Source: JAYFQE01 sp034927345
GTDB lineage: Bacteria; Bacillota; Clostridia; Saccharofermentanales; UBA5734
Direction: 5' to 3'
DNA: 64,000 bases
NCBI GenBank assembly: GCA_034927345.1
Contig: JAYFQE010000023.1
Span: 1-64,000 of the forward strand
The position numbers and the translations under genes were made by a program. Positions 53,953 to 63,028 of this stretch are shown one piece after another. Positions within the stretch are counted from its first letter, which is position 1. Every line of letters begins with the position of its first letter. Under the pieces are notes generated by a model. That model had not been told where the DNA came from. It ran no database searches and was given only the letters and a program-made list of their open reading frames with translations.

Positions 53953-55128
53953 TCAGGCCCGTACCTGACCAAAACATTTAGCGACATAAATAAGGTCGTC
54001 GGCGGTATGCGCTGCCGACACCTGGGTTCTGATCCGGGCTTTGCCCACCGGGACAACCGGATAAGTGAAGCCGGTTACATAAACGCCTTTTTTCATCATT
54101 TCATCAGCAATACGCAGCGTTTCTTTTTCATCATAAATCATGATCGGGACAATCGGATGCTCGCCGGGAATGATGTCAAAACCGCTTTCAGCGACCAAAC
54201 GGCGGAAAAGCCGGGTGTTTTCCATCAGACGGTCGCGCAGAGTCGTATCGGTTTTCAGAATGCTCAGGACTTTCAGCGTTGCTGCCGCGATGGCCGGCGC
54301 CAGGGTGTTGGAGAATAAATAAGGCCGGCTGCGCTGGCGCAAAAGATCGGCGATGCCGCGGGATGCGCTGGTATAACCGCCGCTGCCGCCGCCCAGGGCT
54401 TTGCCGAAGGTGCCGGTCAGAATGTCAACCCGGCCGGCGACGCCGAAATGTTCGGGAGTACCGCGTCCGGTGGGGCCGATAAATCCGACGGCATGACTGT
54501 CGTCGACCATAACCAGCGCGTCAAATTCATCGGCCAGATCGCAGATAGCCGGCAAATTGGCCAAGGTGCCGTCCATCGAGAAAACGCCGTCGGTCGCTAT
54601 CAGGCTGATCCGCGCGCCGTTTTGCCGGGCAGCTTCCAGCTGGCAGCGCAAATCAGCCATATCGTTGTTGTGGTAACGGTAACGTTTCGCTTTGCAGAGA
54701 CGGATGCCGTCGATGATGCTGGCATGGTTCAGTTCATCGCTGACGACCGCGTCGGCGTCGGTGAGCAGGGTTTCAAAGAGACCGCCGTTGGCGTCAAAAC
54801 AGGATGAATAGAGGATGGTATCTTCCATGCCGAGATATTCGCTGACCGCCGCTTCCAGTTCGCGGTGCAGCTGTTGCGTGCCGCAGATAAATCGAACTGA
54901 AGATAAACCAAAGCCCCATTCATCATAGCTGGCTCGCGCGGCTTCGATAACCCGGGGATCCGATGCCAGCCCCAAATAATTATTGGCGCAGAAATTCAGC
55001 ATCTGACCCTGGCCGGCGGTTCGGATTTTCGGACCCTGGGGGCCAAGGATCGGACGCTCGCTCTTATATAATCCTTTTTGGCGGATTTCCTGCAACAGGG
55101 CATCGTAATACTCGTATGCTTTTTTCAT
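53953..55128 (-). CDS. kbl: 2-amino-3-ketobutyrate CoA ligase (glycine C-acetyltransferase)
   Basis: A PLP enzyme of ~391 residues that splits 2-amino-3-oxobutyrate with CoA to glycine and acetyl-CoA. Seen: NFCANNYLGLASDPRV, HNDMAD-type segment, DDSHAVGFIGPTGRGTPEH near residue 210, and the PLP lysine in GTFGKALGGGSGGY near residue 240. ATG 55128 follows AAGGTGA; tdh ends 12 bases upstream. Second step of threonine breakdown. Confidence 0.93.
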   Translation of the reverse strand: MKKAYEYYDALLQEIRQKGLYKSERPILGPQGPKIRTAGQGQMLNFCANNYLGLASDPRVIEAARASYDEWGFGLSSVRFICGTQQLHRELEAAVSEYLGMEDTILYSSCFDANGGLFETLLTDADAVVSDELNHASIIDGIRLCKAKRYRYHNNDMADLRCQLEAARQNGARISLIATDGVFSMDGTLANLPAICDLADEFDALVMVDDSHAVGFIGPTGRGTPEHFGVAGRVDILTGTFGKALGGGSGGYTSASRGIADLLRQRSRPYLFSNTLAPAIAAATLKVLSILKTDTTLRDRLMENTRLFRRLVAESGFDIIPGEHPIVPIMIYDEKETLRIADEMMKKGVYVTGFTYPVVPVGKARIRTQVSAAHTADDLIYVAKCFGQVRA

Positions 55129-55139
55129 GAACGTCACCT

Positions 55140-56201
55140 TCACTTCTTTGCGGATGTTTTTCCGATCGTCGACCAGTCCAGCACAATCTTGCCCGACTGG
55201 CCGCTAATCATGGTGGCAAAACCCTGTTCAAATTCTTCAACCGGCAGCCGGTGAGTAATAACCGGCGTGATATCCAGCCCGCTCTGCAGCATGGTGGACA
55301 TTTTATACCAGGTCTCGTACATTTCACGGCCGTAGATGCCTTTTATCGTCAATCCATTGAAAACAACTTTATTCCAGTCAATCAGCGTTCCTTCTTTGGG
55401 TATGCCCAGCAGCGCGATTTTACCGCCGTGATACATCGCCTGGATCATATCCCGGAAAGCGTCGGGATTGCCGGACATTTCCAGTCCGACATCAAAGCCT
55501 TCTTTCATCTGAAGCTCAGCCATAACCGAATTCAGATTGGTCCGGCCGGTATTGACGACCCGGGTTGCACCCATCCGGGCTGCCAGCGATAATCGATATT
55601 CATTGATATCCGTTACCACAACATGACGCGCGCCGACATGTCTGCAGATGGCCGTCGCCATAATGCCGATCGGACCGGCGCCGGTAATCAGGACATCCTC
55701 CCCGACCACATCGTATGTCAGAGCCGTATGCGTCGCATTGCCCAGCGGATCGAAACAGGAGATAACATCGTCATCGATGTCCGGCGAACAATGCCAGACA
55801 TTGGTGGCGGGCATCGCAAGGTATTCGGCAAATGCGCCGTTGCGGTTAACCCCGATGCCGCTTGTGTTTTTACATAAGTGGCGCCGGCCGGCCAGACAGT
55901 TCCGGCACGCGCCGCAGACGATATGGCCTTCGCCGGAAACACGTTCTCCCCGTTCAAAACCAACTACATTTTCGCCGAGTTCAACGATCTCGCCGACAAA
56001 TTCATGACCGATCGTAATTCCGACAGGAATCGTTTGCCGGGCCCATTCATCCCATTTATAAATATGAACATCTGTTCCGCAAATAGATGTTTTACGTATC
56101 TTAATCAATACGTCATTTTTCCCGGGTACGGGAACCGGCACCTGACGCAACCAAAGGCCAGGCTCCGGTTTTTCTTTAACCAAAGCAAGCATTGTGTCCA
56201 T
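55140..56201 (-). CDS. tdh: L-threonine 3-dehydrogenase
   Basis: A 353-residue zinc medium-chain dehydrogenase oxidising threonine to 2-amino-3-oxobutyrate with NAD+. Catalytic zinc ligands in SICGTDVHIYKWDEWA and GHEFVGEIVELGE; structural zinc cysteines in CGACRNCLAGRRHLC; Rossmann motif ITGAGPIGIMATAICRHVGA. Forms a pathway pair with kbl. The ribosome binding site before ATG 56201 is poor; an ATG three codons later is an alternative. The 56202-56464 gap holds no gene. Confidence 0.93.
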   Translation of the reverse strand: MDTMLALVKEKPEPGLWLRQVPVPVPGKNDVLIKIRKTSICGTDVHIYKWDEWARQTIPVGITIGHEFVGEIVELGENVVGFERGERVSGEGHIVCGACRNCLAGRRHLCKNTSGIGVNRNGAFAEYLAMPATNVWHCSPDIDDDVISCFDPLGNATHTALTYDVVGEDVLITGAGPIGIMATAICRHVGARHVVVTDINEYRLSLAARMGATRVVNTGRTNLNSVMAELQMKEGFDVGLEMSGNPDAFRDMIQAMYHGGKIALLGIPKEGTLIDWNKVVFNGLTIKGIYGREMYETWYKMSTMLQSGLDITPVITHRLPVEEFEQGFATMISGQSGKIVLDWSTIGKTSAKK

Positions 56202-56464
56202 GATTCGACCACACTTTCTATATCACGTTTGTGTTGAATCCGCCGGCGGTGTACATTTGCATTATGGCAGATTAAATCAAAAACAGCAATGTCTCTGGGT
56301 AAATGAGGCAATTATTATCGTATTGTCATATAAATGATAATATTTTTCAACTTATCGACGCTTTATGTTATTGTTATAGAATTATCAGATTCTATTTCTG
56401 ACCGAGCGTGTCCGCGCATTGTGGACTTTTGTGTTCGCATACTGTGGACTATCTTGAAAACAAA

Positions 56465-56842
56465 TCAGCCCCATTCTTTTCCCCACAATTTCATGGCTTT
56501 TATAATCGGCTTGAGACTGCGGCCTTTTTCCGTTAAACTATACTCAACGGTTGGCGGTATCGTTGCATAAGCTGTACGCTTGACGATGTCTTTGTCTTCC
56601 AGTTCGCGCAGGCGGATGGATAAGGTTTTAGGACTGACCCCGGTCAGGGATTTCCGTAGTTCGCCAAAACGCCGGGTTCCATCGAATAAATCGCGGATGA
56701 TCAAGAAAGTCCACTTCCCGCCCAGAACATCCAGAGCTTTCTCGATTGAGCATTCAATCGGCTGGGCATTATCGCCGGTACACGTGTCGGTCTGCGTCAT
56801 ATCGTATGTTGTTGATTTTACTTGTTCCATGTCTTGAGTCAT
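56465..56842 (-). CDS. HxlR family regulator
   Basis: A 125-residue winged-helix regulator: CSIEKALDVLGGKWTFLIIRDLFDGTRRFGELRKS is the HxlR signature, with the wing near TIPPTVEYSLTEKG. The N-terminal ~30 residues are polar and contain two cysteines (DTCTG, IECSIE); the conserved cysteine before the first helix is redox- or aldehyde-sensing in several members. Divergent from the aldo/keto reductase it probably controls. Confidence 0.87.
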   Translation of the reverse strand: MTQDMEQVKSTTYDMTQTDTCTGDNAQPIECSIEKALDVLGGKWTFLIIRDLFDGTRRFGELRKSLTGVSPKTLSIRLRELEDKDIVKRTAYATIPPTVEYSLTEKGRSLKPIIKAMKLWGKEWG

Positions 56843-56860
56843 GAGATCCTCCGAACTTCA

Positions 56861-56899
56861 TGGTTACTTTTGTGTAACTATATGAGATGAATGTAACTA
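56861..56899. promoter_or_regulatory. candidate HxlR operator
   Basis: GTTAC (56863-56867) and GTAAC (56874-56878) form an inverted repeat; TGTAACTA occurs twice, at 56873-56880 and 56892-56899, 19 bases apart (about two helical turns). A -10-like TACAAT follows at 56905. Position between the divergent genes supports the call. Confidence 0.5.
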
Positions 56900-56951
56900 C
56901 TTTATACAATATAGCGACTATGTTATCCTTGTCAAGAATAGGAGGTGCACT

Positions 56952-58100
56952 ATGTATTATCGTAAAATGGGCAAAAGCGCTGTTCCGGTTTCAACTTTTG
57001 GTATGGGCTGCATGCGTCTGCCTTTACAAAAACAGGCCGACGGCAGTGTAAATTATGGCAAAATCGATGAAGAGGAAGCCATCCGAATGATTCGTCACGC
57101 TATCGACGAAGGCGTGACTTATCTGGATACAGCTTATCCTTATCACCAGGGCAACAGCGAACGCGTCGTCGGCCGCGCTTTATTGGACGGGTATCGCGAC
57201 CGGGTCAGCCTGGCGACGAAAATGCCGGTTTGGCAAGTTAAAACAGCAGCGGATTTTGACAGAATCCTGGATGAACAGCTGGCAAAGCTGCAGACAGACC
57301 GGATCGATTTCTATCTCCTGCACGCTTTGAATCAAGAAAACTGGGACAAGGTCTGTTCTCTGGATGTCTTCAAATTTCTCGATCGGGCTCGCCAATCAGG
57401 CAAAATCCGTCACGCCGGCTTTTCTTTTCATGATCAGCTGCCGCTTTTCCGGCAGATTCTCGCCAGTTATCCCTGGGACATGTGCCAGATACAGCTGAAT
57501 CTTCTGGACGACCATTATCAGGCCGGTGTGGAAGGTATGCGCGCCGCGGCCGAGCGCGGCATCGCCGTAGTAATCATGGAACCGCTGCGCGGCGGTGCGC
57601 TGGCGCAAAAGGTGCCGGCCGACATTCAAGCGGTCTGGAATCAAGATAAAGTAAGCCGCAGCCCCGCCGAATGGGCGTTCCGCTGGCTGATGAATTTCCC
57701 CGAAGTCAGCGTTATTCTAAGCGGCGTCAGTACGATGGAACAATTGGACGACAATCTGCGGATCTTTGCCGACGCGCGGCCCAATTGCCTGACTGCGGAA
57801 GAAAAAACGCTGGTTGCCAAGGTTCAAGATCTCTATCGAAGTAAAATCAAAGTCGGCTGTACCGGCTGCAATTATTGCATGCCCTGCCCCTCCGGCGTCG
57901 AAATTCCCGATGTTTTCCGGCTTTACAATCAGGCTTTCCTCTTTGACGATGCCAAGTCCAGTTGTCAGGGGTACCGCGATCTGGCCGCCAAAAAGAATGA
58001 CGCGTCACAATGCGTAGCCTGCGGCCACTGCGAATCGCTTTGCCCGCAAAGTATTTCGATCATCGAAAAACTGGCCGAAGCCGATGAATTTCTGAAATAG
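56952..58100 (+). CDS. aldo/keto reductase with ferredoxin-type C-terminus
   Basis: A 382-residue protein. AKR barrel at residues 1-285 with catalytic motifs DTAYPYHQGNSE (Asp/Tyr), TKMPVWQ (Lys) and IDFYLLHAL (His). The C-terminus adds cysteines in CTGCNYCMPCPSGVEIP (~300) and a 4Fe-4S pattern CVACGHCESLCPQSI (~355). Such proteins in anaerobes likely reduce aldehydes or ketones with electrons through the cluster. AGGAGG before ATG 56952. Confidence 0.9.
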   Translation: MYYRKMGKSAVPVSTFGMGCMRLPLQKQADGSVNYGKIDEEEAIRMIRHAIDEGVTYLDTAYPYHQGNSERVVGRALLDGYRDRVSLATKMPVWQVKTAADFDRILDEQLAKLQTDRIDFYLLHALNQENWDKVCSLDVFKFLDRARQSGKIRHAGFSFHDQLPLFRQILASYPWDMCQIQLNLLDDHYQAGVEGMRAAAERGIAVVIMEPLRGGALAQKVPADIQAVWNQDKVSRSPAEWAFRWLMNFPEVSVILSGVSTMEQLDDNLRIFADARPNCLTAEEKTLVAKVQDLYRSKIKVGCTGCNYCMPCPSGVEIPDVFRLYNQAFLFDDAKSSCQGYRDLAAKKNDASQCVACGHCESLCPQSISIIEKLAEADEFLK

Positions 58101-58109
58101 CGGGTCGTA

Positions 58110-58712
58110 TCAGGTTGATTGCGGGATTTTCGGTCTGGGCAAGAGATAAGCGCGGGTCGCCCGGCGAATCGCCGGACCTATGGCCGCGACAGCAACCATG
58201 TAAGAACCATCGGTTATTAAATAAGGCAGAAAACCGACTTGCAAAGCCCGGATAAACGAAAACGAACCAGGCGTATAGATATTCTTGATTATATAAAGAT
58301 AACCGACGCCGCATAGGTAAATGACCAGAAGGCCGGCCAGGTTGATCGGCAAAAGGTGACGGAAACGAATCTGTTCCCGCCGCGGATCAACCCGGTCGGT
58401 TAAAATTCCAATGAGCCCGGCGCCCAGCAGCATACCGGGCAGGTAGCCGAAGGACGGCTGGAGTACATAAGCCGGACCGCCGCCGGCAGCAAAAACAGGC
58501 AAGCCGGCGAGCCCCATAAAAATATATAGACCTTGTGCCAGCATAGCTCTTTTCCCGCCCAGCAGTAAACCGGTCAACAGGCAGACAGCGGTCTGTAAGG
58601 TGAATGGAATCATTAATACCGGCAGAACGATTTTCCCGCCGATAATGGCTAAAACAGCAAAAAGGGCAATCAAGGTCAGGTCCCGGGTCGAAAAACGAGT
58701 CGACGAACGCAT
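58110..58712 (-). CDS. bioY: BioY biotin transporter
   Basis: A 200-residue ECF substrate-binding membrane protein of the BioY family: ALFAVLAIIGGKIVLPVLMIPFTLQTAVCLLTGLLLG at residues ~17-53 and GGPAYVLQPSFGYLPGMLLGA near residue 78. Six helices. Takes up biotin, alone or with a shared ECF energy module. Its promoter carries a BirA operator. Confidence 0.93.
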   Translation of the reverse strand: MRSSTRFSTRDLTLIALFAVLAIIGGKIVLPVLMIPFTLQTAVCLLTGLLLGGKRAMLAQGLYIFMGLAGLPVFAAGGGPAYVLQPSFGYLPGMLLGAGLIGILTDRVDPRREQIRFRHLLPINLAGLLVIYLCGVGYLYIIKNIYTPGSFSFIRALQVGFLPYLITDGSYMVAVAAIGPAIRRATRAYLLPRPKIPQST

Positions 58713-58751
58713 GGCAACTCCTTTACAGACATTTAATTCAATACGGTTGCC

Positions 58752-58807
58752 ATTATAAATAGTTGGTTTTTAATTGTCAACCTCATTTTGTTGTAACAGT
58801 TGACAAT
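58752..58807 (-). promoter_or_regulatory. bioY promoter overlapped by a BirA operator
   Basis: Minus-strand consensus promoter: TTGACA (58775-58780), 17 bases, TATAAT (58752-58757). The inverted repeat ATTGTCAAC (58773-58781) / GTTGACAAT (58799-58807), 17-base spacer, matches the Firmicutes BirA operator form and includes the -35 box. BirA with biotinyl-AMP would shut bioY when biotin is ample. Confidence 0.88.
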
Positions 58808-58826
58808 AGATGTCCTTTCGATTTGT

Positions 58827-59846
58827 CTAGAGATATCCAAAAAGGCCCCGCACAGACACTTCGCCGGAACGGACGGTCTGGCGGCCGCCGTTTTGCGTTT
58901 CGACAAGCAGTTCGCCGTCGTCATCCACATCCAGCGCTTTGCCGGTAAAATCACCGTTTTGCCCTATGACGCGAACCTCGCGGCCGAGAGTCAGACATAA
59001 GTGTCGATATTCGGGCAGCCAGGATTCCGGATTATAAATCTGCGGCAGCCGCCCGGCAATTTCACTTAAGATAAAACGCAGGACGTCCAGACGTCGGTAA
59101 GTCTTGTTTTGTTCAAGCCATAACGAGGTTGCCGTCCGGCTTATATCTGCCGGAAATTCCGTTGTATTGATATTGATACCAATACCGATTATTAAAGCCC
59201 GGACCCGGTTCTCCTCGACAATTAATTCCGTCAGCAAGCCACCCAATTTACGGCCGCTTGCTGCGGCAACAATATCATTAGGCCACTTTATGCCGTAATC
59301 CGGCTGCTCCCGCTGCGCCGGAACAGAGCCGTCGCCGCCGGTAAGCCGGTTGAGCGCCGCGGCCGTACATAAACCGGCGAAAAGCGTAACCGGAGCCAAA
59401 CCGGCCGGTTCTGCATCCGGCCGGAAAAGCAGCGAGAAGGTCAAATCCTGTGATTTACTGCTGTTCCAGGACCGGCCCCGTCTTCCTTTACCGCCGGTTT
59501 GTTCCTCTGCCAAAAAAATGCTGCCGTTCGGCGCGCCGTTATCAGCGGCGCGCCGCGCCATCAGGTTGGTTGAATCGGTCTGCGTTTGAAAAAACGCAGC
59601 GGGAAAGGCAGCTTTTAAGCTGGAATCATCGAGTATGCGTTTCATTTCGGTCTCAGACAAGATATCCGGCTCACCGGTCAGGCGATAACCGCGCCGGGTT
59701 ATCGCTTCAATCGGATAGCCTTCCTGCTGCAGTGTTTTGACAACTTTCCAGATCATGCTCCGGGAAACGCCCAATTGTCCGCTCAGTGTTTCTCCGGAAA
59801 CAAAACCTTTTTGGCGGCGTAAAACATCCAGGATTTTATCCTTCAT
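58827..59846 (-). CDS. birA: bifunctional biotin ligase/repressor BirA
   Basis: About 339 residues: N-terminal HTH (KGFVSGETLSGQLGVSRSMIWKVVKTL), then the ligase with GKGRRGRSWNSSKSQ (biotinyl-AMP loop) near residue 118, and KWPNDIVAAASGRKLGGLL. C-terminal beta domain present. It attaches biotin to carboxylases and represses bioY through the operator just downstream. ATG 59846 is preferred over 59867. Confidence 0.93.
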   Translation of the reverse strand: MKDKILDVLRRQKGFVSGETLSGQLGVSRSMIWKVVKTLQQEGYPIEAITRRGYRLTGEPDILSETEMKRILDDSSLKAAFPAAFFQTQTDSTNLMARRAADNGAPNGSIFLAEEQTGGKGRRGRSWNSSKSQDLTFSLLFRPDAEPAGLAPVTLFAGLCTAAALNRLTGGDGSVPAQREQPDYGIKWPNDIVAAASGRKLGGLLTELIVEENRVRALIIGIGININTTEFPADISRTATSLWLEQNKTYRRLDVLRFILSEIAGRLPQIYNPESWLPEYRHLCLTLGREVRVIGQNGDFTGKALDVDDDGELLVETQNGGRQTVRSGEVSVRGLFGYL

Positions 59847-59867
59847 CGATCCGTCCTCAAACCGCAA

Positions 59868-60890
59868 TCAATCCAAGGACGCCAAGGACAGGCTCAAATG
59901 GAAAGCGCGCCGGCCGTAGCCCTCGATAATCTGATCGTACCCATCGGCCAATTCGGCGGCCCGGCCGCGGATTTTACTGGTGCTGGGCTCGATTCCCAAG
60001 GCATAATCGCCGGATTTCATGGACTTCCACTGGACCAGAACAGGCAGCTCGGCAGCCGAGTATTTCAGGCTGGCCGTCAGGCGCAAATCGGCACGGACCA
60101 GCCGGATCTCTTGTTCCGGTTCGCTGCCGGGAAGCGGCAGGTGGAAAAAGACTTGTTCCGGGTACCCATCAACAGGTTCGCAAATCTGATCATATTCGGA
60201 CAAACCTGATTTAGCAACTTCGGTACGTGGAACAATCTGACCTTGCGGAAAATGGAGCTGAAGCTTCGGTCCCAGGAAGGGATAGCCGAAATTGAAATGA
60301 TACAACAGGAAAATCGGCTCCTCTTCAGCAGCCAGATTGAGCACTTCGTCTTGCCAGGTTATTGTCGAACCGTTCAAGGGAATGGTTATTTGCCGTTTTA
60401 AAACCAGGTTAGGTCCGAAAAGGGCCGATTCCCCGATCCGGCCGCCGATGACCAGACGCCCTTGCTCCAGATCACAATCGATGACGATGTTTCCTGCCGC
60501 GGCACTGTTGATCCGTCCGTGTGCCGGGAAATATTCCGATTCTGTCTGACAATCCGATCCGGTATTGCGCAGGCCGCAGGTCGCCAACATGCCGCCGGGC
60601 CAGGTCGGGGCGAAAGAATTTGGCGCCACGGGCAACGCGCGGCTGCCCAATAATCCGTTTTTGCTTTGAAAACCAATATTGACACCTTTATACTGCAGTT
60701 CATAAAGGTCCAGGGCGCGGCTTTCGCAAAACAGAGCGCGCAGTCCGGCCGCGGTGCAAACTTCAATCATGCGCAGACCGTCTCCGGGGCCCTCGCATAA
60801 CTGCCAGCGCCGGACGCTGTACAGCTGGCCGGTTGATCCGGTATGCCGCAATTGTTCCCGATAACTCAAGCATTCATTTTCTTCGGACAT
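59868..60890 (-). CDS. DUF4432 family protein (aldose-epimerase-like)
   Basis: A 340-residue beta-rich protein of the DUF4432 type: VCTAAGLRALFCESRALDLYELQYKGVNIGFQSKNG, GMLATCGLRNTGSD, and YHFNFGYPFLGP. These resemble galactose mutarotase-like proteins and often sit in sugar-use loci. Function unknown. AGGAGA before the ATG; transcribed after the GH130 gene (56-base gap). Confidence 0.78.
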   Translation of the reverse strand: MSEENECLSYREQLRHTGSTGQLYSVRRWQLCEGPGDGLRMIEVCTAAGLRALFCESRALDLYELQYKGVNIGFQSKNGLLGSRALPVAPNSFAPTWPGGMLATCGLRNTGSDCQTESEYFPAHGRINSAAAGNIVIDCDLEQGRLVIGGRIGESALFGPNLVLKRQITIPLNGSTITWQDEVLNLAAEEEPIFLLYHFNFGYPFLGPKLQLHFPQGQIVPRTEVAKSGLSEYDQICEPVDGYPEQVFFHLPLPGSEPEQEIRLVRADLRLTASLKYSAAELPVLVQWKSMKSGDYALGIEPSTSKIRGRAAELADGYDQIIEGYGRRAFHLSLSLASLD

Positions 60891-60946
60891 GTCTTTCTCC
60901 TTTTGGCCGGTTTATGATACCGGTTCTGTTGTATTTAAATATCGCA

Positions 60947-61936
60947 TCAAACAACGGAATGCGTTTTAATAAAGGACACCAGCTCGCCGACCTCGGCGAA
61001 AGCAAGACAGGTAACCGTGTCGGCGCCGCCATAATAGACGGCCAGGCGGCCGGTAGCCGCGTCGGCCAGCGCCGCGCAGGGAAACACAACGTTAGGGACA
61101 TCGCCGACACATTCATAGAGCGTCCGCGGCGACAGGATATAGGGATCAGTCCGGAACAGGACACGCCAGGGCTGTTCGATATCGAGCAGCGCCGCGCCGA
61201 CATGATAAACAAAGCCATTGCATGAAGTCAGGACACCGTGGTAGATCAGCAGCCAGCCTTCGTCGGTTTCGATCGGCACCGGACCGGGACCGACCTTGGT
61301 GCTCTGCCAGGAACCGCGCGGCGACATGACATGGCGATGCCGTCCCCAGAACGTCAAATCCGGGCTCTCGCTATAGAAGATATCGCCAAATGGCGTATGT
61401 CCATTGTCGCTTGGCCGGCTGAGCATCGCATAGCGGCCGTTTATTTTACGAGGGAAAAGCACCCCGTTGCGGTTAAATGGCAGGAAGGCGTTTTCCAGCT
61501 GATAAAAATGTTCAAAATCCTGTGTTTTGGCGATGCCAATAGTCGGTCCGTGATACCCATTACACCAGGTGACATAATATGTATCATCGATTTGGCAGAC
61601 CCGCGGATCGTAAGCGTAATCAAAAGCGCCGATTTCCGGGTCGTCACAAATCATTTCAATCCGCCGCGGATTAATATTCCAATGAATGCCGTCCTGACTG
61701 CGTCCGCTGTGAATGCGCATATAACGGCCGGTATTATCGCAGCGGAATACGCCGGCAAACGAACCCTGATATGGCACAACGGCACTATTAAAAATACTGT
61801 TGGAATCCGGTAATAAATCGCGCGGTATAATTGGATTGCGGACCGAACGCCAGACGACATCCCGGCAGGAAGCAGGTTTTTCTTCCCAGGGAATATTCGG
61901 CAGCGGAGCGCCGATTATCTGCACTTTTTTGGGCAT
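60947..61936 (-). CDS. GH130 family glycoside phosphorylase
   Basis: A 329-residue five-bladed propeller: SIFNSAVVPYQGSFAGVFRCD, RIHSGRSQDGIHW, DPRVCQIDDTYYVTWCNG (the acid aspartate is in the DPR segment), and VGPGPVPIETDEGWLLIYHGV. GH130 enzymes phosphorolyse beta-1,2- or beta-1,4-mannosides; which linkage is not clear here. AGGAGAAGG before ATG. Divergent from the AraC regulator. Confidence 0.88.
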   Translation of the reverse strand: MPKKVQIIGAPLPNIPWEEKPASCRDVVWRSVRNPIIPRDLLPDSNSIFNSAVVPYQGSFAGVFRCDNTGRYMRIHSGRSQDGIHWNINPRRIEMICDDPEIGAFDYAYDPRVCQIDDTYYVTWCNGYHGPTIGIAKTQDFEHFYQLENAFLPFNRNGVLFPRKINGRYAMLSRPSDNGHTPFGDIFYSESPDLTFWGRHRHVMSPRGSWQSTKVGPGPVPIETDEGWLLIYHGVLTSCNGFVYHVGAALLDIEQPWRVLFRTDPYILSPRTLYECVGDVPNVVFPCAALADAATGRLAVYYGGADTVTCLAFAEVGELVSFIKTHSVV

Positions 61937-62007
61937 ATGGCCTTCTCCTTTCTTTTTTCTTTGCGGCGGGGTTTGATAAATTCATATTAGCGAATCAGAT
62001 GTTCATC

Positions 62008-62036
62008 TGTCAATCATCTGCCGCTTGCGTTATACT
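62008..62036 (+). promoter_or_regulatory. candidate promoter of the AraC gene
   Basis: TGTCAA, 17 bases, TATACT (62031-62036), 68 bases before the chosen start. Confidence 0.4.
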
Positions 62037-62103
62037 GGGAAAGAACCGGGCTTTAATCACTTCAAAGCGAAACATCGACAACTGCCGGACAGGATATTAT
62101 CAT

Positions 62104-63009
62104 ATGAAAGGTTTACACGAATCCAAATTATCTCTGCAGTCCGAGGGCTGGCCTTTTGAGGTTTTTTACAATCAGAGGTGCGGCCCGGGCAAGTCGGGTG
62201 TCCTGCGGCATTGGCATGAACATCTGGAGCTGCTTCTTTTACTGCGAGGCGAATGCCGGCTTGAGCTGGAACAACAAACGTTGGTTTTACATGAAGGCGA
62301 TATGGTTTTGCTGGGCGCCGGCACAAGTCACGGGATACCGGATTTAGCCGATTGCCTGTTTTATGTGCTTCAGTTTTCACCGGATTGGCTGCAGGATATG
62401 GGCAGTCCTGATATTTCCGCCGTTTTGCCGTTTCTGCAGCCCGACAGCCGCTGTTTAGCTCATGTTTCGATTGAGAATCAACCGGCGGTACGCCGGCTGT
62501 TGACCGATCTGGAAGATGATTTCCGCGATAAGCCGCCGGCCATGGCATTATCGGTTAAAGGCAGTCTGTTGAAATTATTTGCCTGGCTGATCCGGCAGGG
62601 GATTGTCAACTTTCCCGCCAACAATCAGGATATGCTCCGCCTGAATCGTCTGCAGCCGGCTTTCACCTATGTACAAGAGCATTACTCCGGGCATCTTGAT
62701 GAAAGGACAGCCGCCGGACTTTGTTTCATGAGCTGCCACCATTTCAGCCGGACTTTTCATTTAGCCACCGGCAAACGTTTTTCAGATTATATTCGTCATA
62801 TCCGCCTGCAGGAAGCCCGCCGGCGCCTGATCAATTCCTGTCAGGCGGTGGGAAGCATCGCCATCGAAACCGGTTTTTCCAGTCCCAGCCATTTTACGTC
62901 TGTTTTTTTACGCGAAACCGGATTGACGCCTCAAGCTTACAGAAAGCAAAATCTTGACAGAAATAAGGTGTTTTTTGACAGTCGTAACGAAGATAATCAT
63001 CTATCCTGA
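62104..63009 (+). CDS. AraC family regulator with cupin sensor domain
   Basis: A 301-residue regulator. N-terminal cupin (HWHEHLELLLLLRGECRLELEQQTLVLHEGDMVLLGAGTSHGIPD, residues ~36-82) and C-terminal double HTH (AAGLCFMSCHHFSRTFHLATGKRFSDYIRHIRL and AIETGFSSPSHFTSVFLRETGLTP). Probably activates the GH130/DUF4432 genes or the next gene in response to a sugar. An in-frame extension back to 61831 overlaps the GH130 gene and is rejected. Confidence 0.88.
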   Translation: MKGLHESKLSLQSEGWPFEVFYNQRCGPGKSGVLRHWHEHLELLLLLRGECRLELEQQTLVLHEGDMVLLGAGTSHGIPDLADCLFYVLQFSPDWLQDMGSPDISAVLPFLQPDSRCLAHVSIENQPAVRRLLTDLEDDFRDKPPAMALSVKGSLLKLFAWLIRQGIVNFPANNQDMLRLNRLQPAFTYVQEHYSGHLDERTAAGLCFMSCHHFSRTFHLATGKRFSDYIRHIRLQEARRRLINSCQAVGSIAIETGFSSPSHFTSVFLRETGLTPQAYRKQNLDRNKVFFDSRNEDNHLS

Positions 63010-63028
63010 GGAAAGGAGGATTAATGAT

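Noticed and set aside
61831..62103. N-terminal extension of the AraC regulator
   Set aside because: It overlaps the start of the divergent GH130 gene and adds nonsense-like sequence before the cupin domain.
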